Assembly (NCBI GenBank): GCA_013002925.1
Contig: JABDLQ010000400.1
Location: 1-10,112 of the forward strand
Reading direction: 5' to 3'
DNA: 10,112 bases
From: Gammaproteobacteria bacterium
GTDB lineage: Bacteria; Pseudomonadota; Gammaproteobacteria; Steroidobacterales; SZUA-146
Part shown: positions 1 through 7,401 of the stretch, in pieces
How positions within the stretch are numbered: position 1 is the stretch's first letter
Layout of the letters: each line of letters opens with the position of its first letter
Program-made: the position numbers and the translations under genes
Notes under the pieces: generated by a model
Database searches by the model: none
What the model saw: only the letters and a program-made list of their open reading frames with translations
Told to the model about the DNA's origin: nothing

Positions 1-729
1 GGCCATGATTTTGGCCCGTATGCAGAGTGGATGGAGCAGCATAGGATCAGCCGCCGCCATGTGCTGCAACTCAAGAATGAATTTACAGCGCAGGCCTACA
101 TTACTACCGACCTGGAGGACAATCAGATCACTGCCTTTCACCCGGGCGCGATGAATTTTTCGAGCCAGAATCAGATCCCTACCGATGGCAGTATCACGCT
201 TGGCATTGTGGCACCGGACAGTCGCGATGCGATGATCGCTCATGCCCGGGCTTTTCATGATGGGGGAATCCCGTTCATGTTTGATCCTGGCCAGGGGCTG
301 CCGCTGTTTGATGGTGATGATCTGATGAACTTTGTTTCGGCGGCATCGTGGATCGCCGTTAACGATTACGAGGCACAACTGGTGCAGGAGCGCACGGGGT
401 TGTCGCCAGAAGAGTTGGCCGGGCATGTTGAAGCGCTGGTTGTTACCCGTGGAGGAGAGGGGTCGCTGATTTATACCAATGGTGAGTGTCTGCAAATTCC
501 CTGTGCCAGGGCAGCGACTGTCGCTGATCCCACCGGCTGTGGCGACGCCTATCGTGCGGGTCTTTTGTTCGGCATCATGAAACAGCTGCCCTGGCCTGTA
601 ACCGGTCGCATTGCGTCTTTGCTGGGTGCGATTAAAGTCGAGGAACATGGCACCCAGAATCACCGCTTTGACTGGGCGCAGTTCACCTCGCGTTATCAGC
701 AAAGTTTTGGCGAGGAGTTGGCTATTTGA
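1..729 (+). CDS. PfkB-family carbohydrate/nucleoside kinase, C-terminal part (5' end outside window)
   Basis: This is an ATP-dependent kinase of the PfkB (ribokinase/adenosine kinase) family, expected to phosphorylate a sugar or nucleoside hydroxyl in the cytoplasm. The frame is open from base 1: ten residues (GHDFGPYAEW) precede the first in-window ATG at 31, and GHDFG-Y matches the family's early glycine region. The gene therefore starts upstream and roughly 50-70 N-terminal residues are missing. The C-terminal family signature is clear: VVTRGGEGS at about 448-474, then DPTGCGDAYRAG at about 526-561, where the Asp of GCGD (codon 544-546) is the expected catalytic base beside the anion hole. 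The part of the substrate pocket supplied by the N-terminus is not visible, so the substrate is uncertain. The AYITTDLEDNQITAFHPGAM stretch is of the kind seen in adenosine-kinase-like members, but this is only suggestive. The stop overlaps the start of the next gene, implying co-transcription. Confidence 0.88.
   Translation, partial: GHDFGPYAEWMEQHRISRRHVLQLKNEFTAQAYITTDLEDNQITAFHPGAMNFSSQNQIPTDGSITLGIVAPDSRDAMIAHARAFHDGGIPFMFDPGQGLPLFDGDDLMNFVSAASWIAVNDYEAQLVQERTGLSPEELAGHVEALVVTRGGEGSLIYTNGECLQIPCARAATVADPTGCGDAYRAGLLFGIMKQLPWPVTGRIASLLGAIKVEEHGTQNHRFDWAQFTSRYQQSFGEELAI
712..717 (+). promoter_or_regulatory. Ribosome binding site supporting a TTG start
   Basis: GAGGAG lies within the last codons of the kinase gene and ends 8 bases before TTG at 726. 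That is good Shine-Dalgarno spacing. The alternative in-frame ATG at 750 would leave 32 bases, so this site favours the TTG start, which itself overlaps the kinase TGA. Confidence 0.6.
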
Positions 730-3581
730 CGGCACTCACGCGAACGGCGATGCACAGATTGGCGTCAGTTCCGGTCATGCTGTGCGCGGTGCTGCTACCG
801 GTGCCCGTGGTGGCACAAACTGACAGCACGGCGTGGAGTCGTACGATCGAAGAGATTTCTTCCGGGATCGTGTCGATTCGTGTTGATGTGACGCGCGCAT
901 TCGATACGGACTGGGGTCAGTCGACCCAGGCCACGGGATTTGTCGTCGACGCAGAACGCGGGCTGGTGCTCACGAACCGGCATGTCGTGACGTCAGGGCC
1001 TGTGGTCGCGCAGGCAGTGTTTTTGAATCAGGAAGAAGTGGAATTGCGACCGGTGTATCGGGACACGGTGCACGACTTCGGGTTTTTTCGTTATGACCCT
1101 GCCAGGCTGCGTTATATCGAACCGCATGAACTGCAGCTCAACAACCGCAGTGCGCGTGTCGGTCTCGAGTTGCGGGTGATTGGCAATGATGCCGGCGAGC
1201 AGTTGTCGATACTGGCGGGCACCCTGGCGCGGCTGGATCGGCAGGCACCGGACTACGGGCGCGGCAAATATAACGATTTCAATACGTTTTATTTTCAGGC
1301 GGCGTCGGGAACTTCCGGGGGCTCATCAGGATCACCCGTGATCAATGTCGACGGGCAGGTAGTGGCGCTTAACGCCGGGGCCAATACCGGTGCGGCCAGC
1401 AGCTTTTTTCTGCCGCTGGATCGCATCGAGCGCACGCTCAGGCTGTTGCAGGCAGATCAGCCGGTGCCACGCGGAACCTTGCAAACCGTTTTTGTACACC
1501 GCCCTTTCGATGAATTGCGCCGCCTTGGGCTAAGTGATGCCAGTGAGCAACTCGCGCGGAAACTCGATGGCGGCAAGAACGGCATGCTGGTCGTCGACCA
1601 GGTGGTCCCGGGCGCTCCGGCCGCCAGCTTTTTGCAGTCCGGAGACGTGTTGCTGAAAGTCAATGAGGTTCGTCTGGCGTCGTTTATTCCGCTGGAAACC
1701 ATCCTGGATGACAATGTCGACGGAGAGGTTGAGCTCACGCTGGAGCGAGGTGGCCGTATCCTGAAGTTCCGCATTCCGGTCGAAGATCTGCATGCGATCA
1801 CTCCCGCCGAGTACATTCAGGTCGGTAATGCGATTATGCACCGGCTCTCCTATCAGCAGGCACGCCATTTCAACATGCCACCTGAGGGGATATATCTTGC
1901 CGACCCGGGGTACATATTCTCAACGGCTGCGATTCCGCGGACGGCAGTAATAACTGAAATCAATGGCACACCGACGCCCGATCTGGACAGCCTGGATCGA
2001 GTGCTGTCAAAGCTGGCCGATGGTGATCGTGCCCAGGTGCGCTATTACACTTATGATGATTCGACCACCAGTGTGCTCAGAGTCATCCGCATGGATCGCA
2101 AGTGGTTTCCGGCCATGCGCTGCAAGCGCGATGACCGCCTGGGCTACTGGCCATGCACCGCGCTTGATCCCGGACCGGAGCGTCGTCAACCGCCATTGCC
2201 GGCGACGGCCACGTTTGCAAAAACCGGCGACAAACGCGCCGATCGACTGGCGCCCAGCCTGGTGCGAGTCAACTTTGATATGCCTTACACGGCCTCCGGC
2301 GTGTCGGAACGTCACTATCACGGCACCGGCGTTATCGTCGATGCCGATGAAGGGCTGGTGGTCGTCGATCGCAATACCGTTCCGGTTGCTCTTGGCGACG
2401 TAAAAATTACTGTGGCAGGTTCCATTGAGGTGCCGGCGAGCGTGCGCTACATCCACCCATTGCATAACCTCACGGTGATTGCCTATGAGCCGGAATTGCT
2501 TGGCGATACGCCGGTGCAATCTGCAAACTTCAATACCCGTGCCGTCAAACCCGGCGATGACCTGTGGGTCGTGGGGCTGAAAGTGGACGATAGTCTGACC
2601 ACGTTGGCCACCGAGGTGGTCTCGCTCGATGCTGTCACGTTTCCGCTGTCACGTACTTTCCGTTTTCGTGACACCAACCTTGAAACGATTTCTGTGGTCA
2701 ACTCACCGAATAACGTGGACGGCGTGCTGGCAGACAAAAGCGGGCGCGTAGTATCGATGTGGTCAAGTTTTGCCTACCAGGATGGGCAGACGGTTGCGCA
2801 GACCAACATGGGGGTGCCGGCCGAATTGGTGCTCGATATGATCCGGCATGTGAAAACCAATACGCCGATACGCTCTTTGGAAGTCGAATTTGTAAAAATC
2901 CCCCTGTCGGCGGCACGCCGACTGGGTTTGCCGGATGAGCGCATCAAAACAATTGAACAGCACAGTCCGCGTCAGCGCCAGGTGTTAAAAGTGCAGCGCA
3001 CTGTCGCGGGCTCTGCCGCTGCAGAGCTGTTACGACCAGGCGATCTGCTGTTGTCAATTGACGGCGCAACGGCAAACCGGTTCCGCGAAGTGGAAATTGC
3101 CGCGCAAAAAGAGTCTGTCGAGCTGGAAATCTGGCGGCGCGATGCCGTGCAGACGTTTTCAGTGGCAACCGCGGCACCGAGTGGCCTGGGAATACAGCGT
3201 GCCCTGTTGTGGGCGGGTGCGTTGATTCAGGAGCCTCATCGGGCGCTGGCGGCGCAGCGCGGCATCCAGTCCGATGGAGTCTATGTCGCCTATTTTGCTT
3301 ATGGCTCTCCGGCAACTCGTTACGGGTTGTGGGGAGGGCGGCGCATCACGGCTGTTGATGGCGTGACCATTGACGATCTGGACGGTTTTATTCGCGCTAT
3401 CGCCAACAAGCGTGATCGCGACTCCGTGCGCCTGAAAACAGTTACGTGGAATAACCTGGTGGAAGTCATTACGTTGCAACTCGACAACAAGTACTGGCCG
3501 GCGTATGAAATTGTCATGCAGGATGGCAATTGGGAACGGCGTGCGTTGCAGTCAACCGGGCAGCTACAGGCCGCCGACTGA
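726..3581 (+). CDS. Exported Nma111/DEG7-like double HtrA protease with PDZ domains and a degenerate second protease domain
   Basis: This is a 951-residue HtrA/Deg-type trypsin-fold serine protease, probably periplasmic and involved in protein quality control. Residues 9-31 form a basic start plus hydrophobic stretch, with a likely signal peptidase I site near VVA-Q. Protease domain 1 (about 36-240) shows the complete triad: His86 in TNRHVV, Asp117 in VHDFGF and Ser201 in GGSSGSPV. PDZ-like regions follow at about 255-355 and 380-455. A second protease-like domain (about 505-705) aligns with the first but has Asn550, Asn581 and Val664 at the triad positions, so it should be inactive. Two more PDZ-like regions (about 718-815 and 820-925) complete an internal duplication; both halves end in similar motifs, MDRKWFPA and LDNKYWPA. 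The order, and the segments NDAGE-LSILAG and YNDFNT-Y-QAAS, match yeast Nma111/Ynm3 and plant DEG7 as I recall them. TTG at 726 is chosen because of the GAGGAG site; ATG at 750 is the alternative and would still leave a signal peptide. The PDZ boundaries are approximate. Confidence 0.9.
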   Translation: MTALTRTAMHRLASVPVMLCAVLLPVPVVAQTDSTAWSRTIEEISSGIVSIRVDVTRAFDTDWGQSTQATGFVVDAERGLVLTNRHVVTSGPVVAQAVFLNQEEVELRPVYRDTVHDFGFFRYDPARLRYIEPHELQLNNRSARVGLELRVIGNDAGEQLSILAGTLARLDRQAPDYGRGKYNDFNTFYFQAASGTSGGSSGSPVINVDGQVVALNAGANTGAASSFFLPLDRIERTLRLLQADQPVPRGTLQTVFVHRPFDELRRLGLSDASEQLARKLDGGKNGMLVVDQVVPGAPAASFLQSGDVLLKVNEVRLASFIPLETILDDNVDGEVELTLERGGRILKFRIPVEDLHAITPAEYIQVGNAIMHRLSYQQARHFNMPPEGIYLADPGYIFSTAAIPRTAVITEINGTPTPDLDSLDRVLSKLADGDRAQVRYYTYDDSTTSVLRVIRMDRKWFPAMRCKRDDRLGYWPCTALDPGPERRQPPLPATATFAKTGDKRADRLAPSLVRVNFDMPYTASGVSERHYHGTGVIVDADEGLVVVDRNTVPVALGDVKITVAGSIEVPASVRYIHPLHNLTVIAYEPELLGDTPVQSANFNTRAVKPGDDLWVVGLKVDDSLTTLATEVVSLDAVTFPLSRTFRFRDTNLETISVVNSPNNVDGVLADKSGRVVSMWSSFAYQDGQTVAQTNMGVPAELVLDMIRHVKTNTPIRSLEVEFVKIPLSAARRLGLPDERIKTIEQHSPRQRQVLKVQRTVAGSAAAELLRPGDLLLSIDGATANRFREVEIAAQKESVELEIWRRDAVQTFSVATAAPSGLGIQRALLWAGALIQEPHRALAAQRGIQSDGVYVAYFAYGSPATRYGLWGGRRITAVDGVTIDDLDGFIRAIANKRDRDSVRLKTVTWNNLVEVITLQLDNKYWPAYEIVMQDGNWERRALQSTGQLQAAD

Positions 3582-3586
3582 GCGTG

Positions 3587-5647
3587 TTAACCCAGTTTTT
3601 TTAGTGCCCCGGGCAGCGCTGACAAGCGGGTCACGGGAGGGTTACAGTGCAAGCCCTCGCACAGATACGCCACGCCATCACCTTCAGCGGTTTTGCTGCT
3701 CAGCATGTCCGGCAGGCCGCCCTGATCTGCAGCTATCGCAAAGCTCATACGACCGGGGGAATAGGTTGCAGCCGCAGCGGTCAGCCAGTGTGCCAGCTGT
3801 GCCTCCGGAGCACGAATAATGACGCTTTGCACCGGTAGCAGGTAATCCTCCAGGGCATCCAGCAAAGCGCAGTGGCCGCGCGGGTATTGACAGATTGCCG
3901 GCCAGGCGAGTTGCAACGTGCGTTCGGCGGCCCGCAAATAGCGGCTGTCGCCCGTCAGATGACCCAGGCGATTGAGCGCCCGTACTGCCACGCCGTTGCC
4001 GGCCGGACTCGCATCATCAGACAGGGGCTTCATGCGATGCATCAGTGCTTCATGGTTGACGGAGGTAAAGAAGAAGCCACCGTGATCGGGGTCTTCAAAT
4101 TCCGTGAGCAGGGTGTCAGCCAGCCGGCATGCCAGGTGAAGGTCATCCGTGGACCAGCGCGCCTGCAACAACTCGAGAATGGCATCGAGCAGATAAGCAT
4201 AGTCGTTGAGATAGGCGTTGAGGCTTGCGCGTCCGTCAGCATAACTGGTGAGCAATCCCTGTTCCTGCAACAGTTTTTCCCGGATAAATTCCAGCGTGGC
4301 GGCGGCCGTGTCAATCAGATCCGGGCGTTCCAGGTGGTTACCAGCGATCGCCAGTGCGCGTATCGCCAGAGCATTCGAAGACGTGAGGCGCTTGGTGTCG
4401 CAAAATGGCCGCACGCGCTGGGTGCGCACAGAAAATAACTTGATTTGCGCCGCGTCCAGCAACTGGCGGACTGCCGTCACACTGTGATCTGTGGCAGCGG
4501 CAACTTCATCGACCGTGGCTGCGACGTACAGATGCCACTGCCCTTCAAAATTTGGCGGTTGATCCAGCCCGAACCGCCGTCGGATGACGGCGTATTCTGT
4601 GTCGTTCAGAGCTTCTTTGATGTCTGTTTTGTCCCAGACATAGAAGCGGCCTTCGTGTCCTTCGGAGTCGGCATCCAGAGCCGTGTAAAAACCGCCACCG
4701 GCATCAAGCATTTCACGCAGCATCCAGTCCGCAGTCTGATTCGCAACGCGGCCAAACAGCGCCTCACCGCTGATGCGCCATGTCTGTGCATACAGCGGCA
4801 GCAACTGGGCATTGTCGTAGAGCATTTTCTCAAAATGCGGAATGCGCCAGTTGCCATCGACGGTATAGCGATAAAACCCGCCGCCGAGCTGGTCGTACAA
4901 ACCGCCACGGGCCATTTCGGTCAGGGTTTTGGTGGCGACGTACAGAGATTGTAAATCCGGTTCGGGTGCAAAGGCGCTGCGGCGCCAGGTACGCAAGATG
5001 CGCTCGATGCCGGGTGTTTGTGGAAACTTCGGGGCACCACCAAAACCGCCGTGTTGCTGGTCGAACGCATTGATCAACTCCTCCCGAGCGGATTTCAGCG
5101 GGGAGTCATCAAGGCGCGTGTCGCCTTGAAATTGCGGCGCAGAGTCACGAAATACCTGCAAAATAGTGCGGTTCTGCTCTTCAATCTGTGCTTTGTTGTG
5201 CGCGTAGAATTCTGCCACGCGGCTCAGCAGGTCCCTGAATGCCGGCAGACCGTGCAGTGCGCGTGGCGGAAAGTAGGTGCCGCCAAAAAACGGGATATGT
5301 GTATCCGGGGTCAGAAACATGGTCAGAGGCCAGCCACCGCCACGCTGTGTGAGCATCTGGTGCGCCAGCTGATAAATCTGATCGAGATCCGGGCGTTCCT
5401 CGCGGTCTACCTTGACGTTGATAAAATGCGCATTCATTACGTGCGCGGTGTCCTCATCCTCGAAAGACTCATGTGCCATCACGTGGCACCAGTGGCATGC
5501 CGAATACCCGATCGATAACAGGATCGGTGTATCCGTCTCTCTGGCAGCCGTCAGTGCAATACGGTCCCATGGCTGCCAGTGCACGGGGTTGTCGGCATGC
5601 TGCAACAGGTAGGGGCTGGTTTCGTCAGACAAGCGGTTTTTGGTCAT
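3587..5647 (-). CDS. yyaL: YyaL/SPATA20 (SSP411) family protein: thioredoxin-like DUF255 domain plus alpha/alpha-barrel
   Basis: A 686-residue protein of the YyaL / spermatogenesis-associated protein 20 family, close to the family's usual size. The N-terminal 160 residues or so form the DUF255 thioredoxin-like domain: it starts NRLSDETSPYLLQHADNPVHW and contains the YSACHWCHVM motif, with the CxxC pair at Cys51 and Cys54. The rest resembles the six-hairpin alpha/alpha-barrel of N-acylglucosamine 2-epimerase-like proteins; the segments GGGFYRYTVDGNWRIPHFEKM, ALDADSEGHEGRFYVW and SDDASPAGNGVAV are typical of the family. No enzymatic reaction is firmly established for the family, so none is assigned. 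No signal peptide is seen, so a cytoplasmic location is likely. The ATG has an AGGA site (5656-5659) 8 bases upstream and an extended -10 promoter behind it. The stop faces the protease stop with a 5-base gap, and I see no hairpin terminator in it. Confidence 0.93.
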   Translation of the reverse strand: MTKNRLSDETSPYLLQHADNPVHWQPWDRIALTAARETDTPILLSIGYSACHWCHVMAHESFEDEDTAHVMNAHFINVKVDREERPDLDQIYQLAHQMLTQRGGGWPLTMFLTPDTHIPFFGGTYFPPRALHGLPAFRDLLSRVAEFYAHNKAQIEEQNRTILQVFRDSAPQFQGDTRLDDSPLKSAREELINAFDQQHGGFGGAPKFPQTPGIERILRTWRRSAFAPEPDLQSLYVATKTLTEMARGGLYDQLGGGFYRYTVDGNWRIPHFEKMLYDNAQLLPLYAQTWRISGEALFGRVANQTADWMLREMLDAGGGFYTALDADSEGHEGRFYVWDKTDIKEALNDTEYAVIRRRFGLDQPPNFEGQWHLYVAATVDEVAAATDHSVTAVRQLLDAAQIKLFSVRTQRVRPFCDTKRLTSSNALAIRALAIAGNHLERPDLIDTAAATLEFIREKLLQEQGLLTSYADGRASLNAYLNDYAYLLDAILELLQARWSTDDLHLACRLADTLLTEFEDPDHGGFFFTSVNHEALMHRMKPLSDDASPAGNGVAVRALNRLGHLTGDSRYLRAAERTLQLAWPAICQYPRGHCALLDALEDYLLPVQSVIIRAPEAQLAHWLTAAAATYSPGRMSFAIAADQGGLPDMLSSKTAEGDGVAYLCEGLHCNPPVTRLSALPGALKKLG

Positions 5648-5797
5648 GCGGAAGATCCTGTGGATTCTGCTGCACTATACCAGACCGGCACTCACGCTCG
5701 TGCTTGCCGACCGGGTGAACAACGAGGCTGTAGCCCTGGGCCCCAGGCATCCCTCGATCGCAGCCAAATGCGAGCCACAGTGATACACTTCGAAGCC
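5648..5797. other. Divergent intergenic region between yyaL and lgt
   Basis: This 150-base spacer is the only substantial non-coding stretch. It must carry the yyaL promoter and probably one for lgt-thyA-folA. The yyaL-side extended -10 is convincing and is listed separately. On the lgt side I find only weak candidates: a TTGCCG at 5704-5709 without a good -10 at proper spacing, and a TACACT at 5784-5789 that lies too near the start codon for a normal leader. An imperfect inverted repeat, CCTGGG-C-CCCAGG at 5735-5747, lies in the middle. Its one-base centre means any RNA hairpin would be short, so it is more plausible as a protein-binding site or chance. I see no small RNA or riboswitch here. 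Confidence 0.6.
5674..5682 (-). promoter_or_regulatory. Extended -10 promoter for yyaL
   Basis: On the minus strand the bases read TGGTATAGT: a TGn extension joined to TATAGT, one mismatch from TATAAT. Transcription would begin near 5667, giving a leader of about 20 bases that includes the AGGA ribosome site before the ATG at 5647. No good -35 hexamer is found 16-18 bases upstream, which is typical of extended -10 promoters. This is a by-eye call. Confidence 0.5.
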
Positions 5798-6610
5798 ATG
5801 AATTATCCTGAAATCAGTCCGATCATCTTCAGTATCGGCAATTTTTCCGTGCGATGGTACAGCCTGATGTATGTGCTCGGATTTGCCTCAGCCTGGTATT
5901 TGCTGCGGCGCCGTGCCGGCCGCACCGATGGCGCGCGCTTATTCGTCAACTGGCACAAGGACGACGTTGAAGACCTGATATTTTTTGCTGCGCTCGGGGT
6001 GATCATCGGTGGCCGCGTCGGCTATGTTTTCTTCTATGGTTTTGAGCAGTTTATCGCGTCGCCTCTATATTTGTTCATGATTCATAAAGGTGGCATGTCA
6101 TTTCACGGCGGGCTCATCGGTGTCATCGCCGCAATGGCCTATTTTGCAAAAACCCGGGGCCGACACTGGATGGATGTCACAGACTTCATCGTACCCGCTA
6201 CACCGCTGGGCCTGTTCTTCGGTCGTATTGGTAACTTTATCAACGGTGAACTGTGGGGAAAGCCGACCGACGTGCCCTGGGGCATCATTTACAATGGCCA
6301 GAAGCTGCATCCGTCCCAGCTGTATGAAGCGCTGCTCGAGGGACTGGTGTTGTTTGTCATGTTGTGGATATATTCAGCGCGTACGCGACCCCGCATGGCG
6401 GTGTCCGGGCTGTTTTTACTGGGTTACGGGACCTTTCGCTTTATTATCGAGTTTGTCCGGGTGCCTGATGCCGACAAAGGCTACCTGTTTCTTGGTTGGG
6501 TAACGATGGGGCAAATCCTGTCAGCGCCAATGATCCTTGCCGGAGCCCTGATGCTCATCGTGGCCTATCGTAGCAGGGTCATCGGTGGCGAAGTGGCGGG
6601 GCAGGCATGA
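5798..6610 (+). CDS. lgt: Phosphatidylglycerol--prolipoprotein diacylglyceryl transferase
   Basis: Lgt is the inner-membrane enzyme that transfers diacylglycerol from phosphatidylglycerol to the lipobox cysteine of prolipoproteins, the first step of lipoprotein maturation. The 270-residue protein has several hydrophobic membrane segments. The family signature is intact: SFHGGLIG with His103, then FGRIGNFINGELWG with Arg143, Asn146 and Gly154, matching essential E. coli positions of the same numbers. HPSQLYEALLEG and the FRFIIEFVR segment follow. The stretch between the signature and HPSQLYE is shorter than in E. coli Lgt. ATG 5798 is chosen because MNYPEISPIIFSIG matches usual family N-termini. 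It lacks a good ribosome site, and GTG at 5780 (adding six residues, weak GAG site upstream) is an alternative. The frame is open back to 5579, but that extension runs into yyaL and is not family-like. The stop overlaps the thyA start in ATGA. Confidence 0.96.
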   Translation: MNYPEISPIIFSIGNFSVRWYSLMYVLGFASAWYLLRRRAGRTDGARLFVNWHKDDVEDLIFFAALGVIIGGRVGYVFFYGFEQFIASPLYLFMIHKGGMSFHGGLIGVIAAMAYFAKTRGRHWMDVTDFIVPATPLGLFFGRIGNFINGELWGKPTDVPWGIIYNGQKLHPSQLYEALLEGLVLFVMLWIYSARTRPRMAVSGLFLLGYGTFRFIIEFVRVPDADKGYLFLGWVTMGQILSAPMILAGALMLIVAYRSRVIGGEVAGQA

Positions 6611-7401
6611 AGAACTACCTGCAACTGCTGGACTTGATCCTCAGCCAGGGGGCAATCAAGGATGACCGTACCGGCACTGGTACGCGCAGCGTGTTTGGCC
6701 ACCAGATGCGCTTTGATCTGAATGCCGGTTTTCCGCTCGTGACCACCAAGAAACTGCATCTGCGTTCGATCATTCATGAATTATTGTGGTTTTTAAAAGG
6801 CGATACCAATATCCAGTATCTCAATGAACACGGGGTGTCAATCTGGGATGACTGGGCGGATGATAATGGCGATCTGGGTCCGGTGTACGGTGCGCAGTGG
6901 CGGTCGTGGCCAGGTCCTGGCGGAGAAACGACAGACCAGATAGCGGAAGCGGTCGAGATGCTCAAAACATCACCGGATTCGCGCCGTATTATTGTCAGCG
7001 CCTGGAACGTAGCCGAGCTGCCGCGCATGGCATTATCGCCCTGTCATGCCCTGTTCCAGTTTTATGTCGCTGATGGCAAACTCTCCTGTCAGTTGTACCA
7101 GCGCAGTGCCGACGTATTTTTAGGTGTGCCGTTCAACATTGCATCCTACGCGCTGCTCACGCATATGATGGCACAGCAGTGCGACCTGCAGGTTGGAGAT
7201 TTTATCTGGACCGGTGGTGACTGCCATTTGTATTCCAATCATATTGAACAGGCGCGCGAACAACTGCAACGCACACCGTTCCCGTTGCCAATCCTGAAGA
7301 TCGCGCGCCGCCCGGACAGTATTTTTGACTATAAGCCTACTGATTTTGACATCCAGAATTATCAGAGCCATGCACATATCAAAGCCCCGGTGGCCGTATG
7401 A
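6607..7401 (+). CDS. thyA: Thymidylate synthase
   Basis: ThyA methylates dUMP to dTMP using 5,10-methylene-tetrahydrofolate, releasing dihydrofolate; it acts as a cytoplasmic homodimer. At 264 residues it has the same length as the E. coli enzyme. Visible landmarks are DRTGTGTRSVFG at residues 20-31 (phosphate-binding Arg21), the HELLWFLKGDTNI helix, GPVYGAQWRSW, the catalytic Cys146 in ALSPCHALFQFYV, the paired arginines of SPDSRRIIVSAWN, QRSADVFLGVPFNIASYA, and Asp/Asn residues of GDCHLYSNH. No substitutions are seen at these sites. The start overlaps the lgt stop by 4 bases (ATGA), with a weak GGGG site 5 bases upstream, and its own stop overlaps the folA start in the same way. Translation of the three genes is probably coupled. 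FolA regenerates the folate that this enzyme oxidises. Confidence 0.98.
   Translation: MKNYLQLLDLILSQGAIKDDRTGTGTRSVFGHQMRFDLNAGFPLVTTKKLHLRSIIHELLWFLKGDTNIQYLNEHGVSIWDDWADDNGDLGPVYGAQWRSWPGPGGETTDQIAEAVEMLKTSPDSRRIIVSAWNVAELPRMALSPCHALFQFYVADGKLSCQLYQRSADVFLGVPFNIASYALLTHMMAQQCDLQVGDFIWTGGDCHLYSNHIEQAREQLQRTPFPLPILKIARRPDSIFDYKPTDFDIQNYQSHAHIKAPVAV

Noticed and set aside
2007..2519. A 170-residue minus-strand open frame, and a 146-residue plus-strand frame at 1963-2403, within the protease gene
   Set aside because: Both are out-of-frame shadows of the double protease, which has unbroken domain similarity across this stretch.
3872..5518. Long plus-strand open frames (for example 3872-4438, 4445-4954 and 5018-5518) opposite yyaL
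   Set aside because: They lie entirely antisense to a well-conserved protein, show no family motifs, and are expected by chance opposite a GC-rich coding frame.
5579..5797. N-terminal extension of Lgt back to 5579
   Set aside because: It overlaps the start of yyaL on the other strand, contains the spacer with its promoter, and does not resemble Lgt. The family-like N-terminus begins at 5798.
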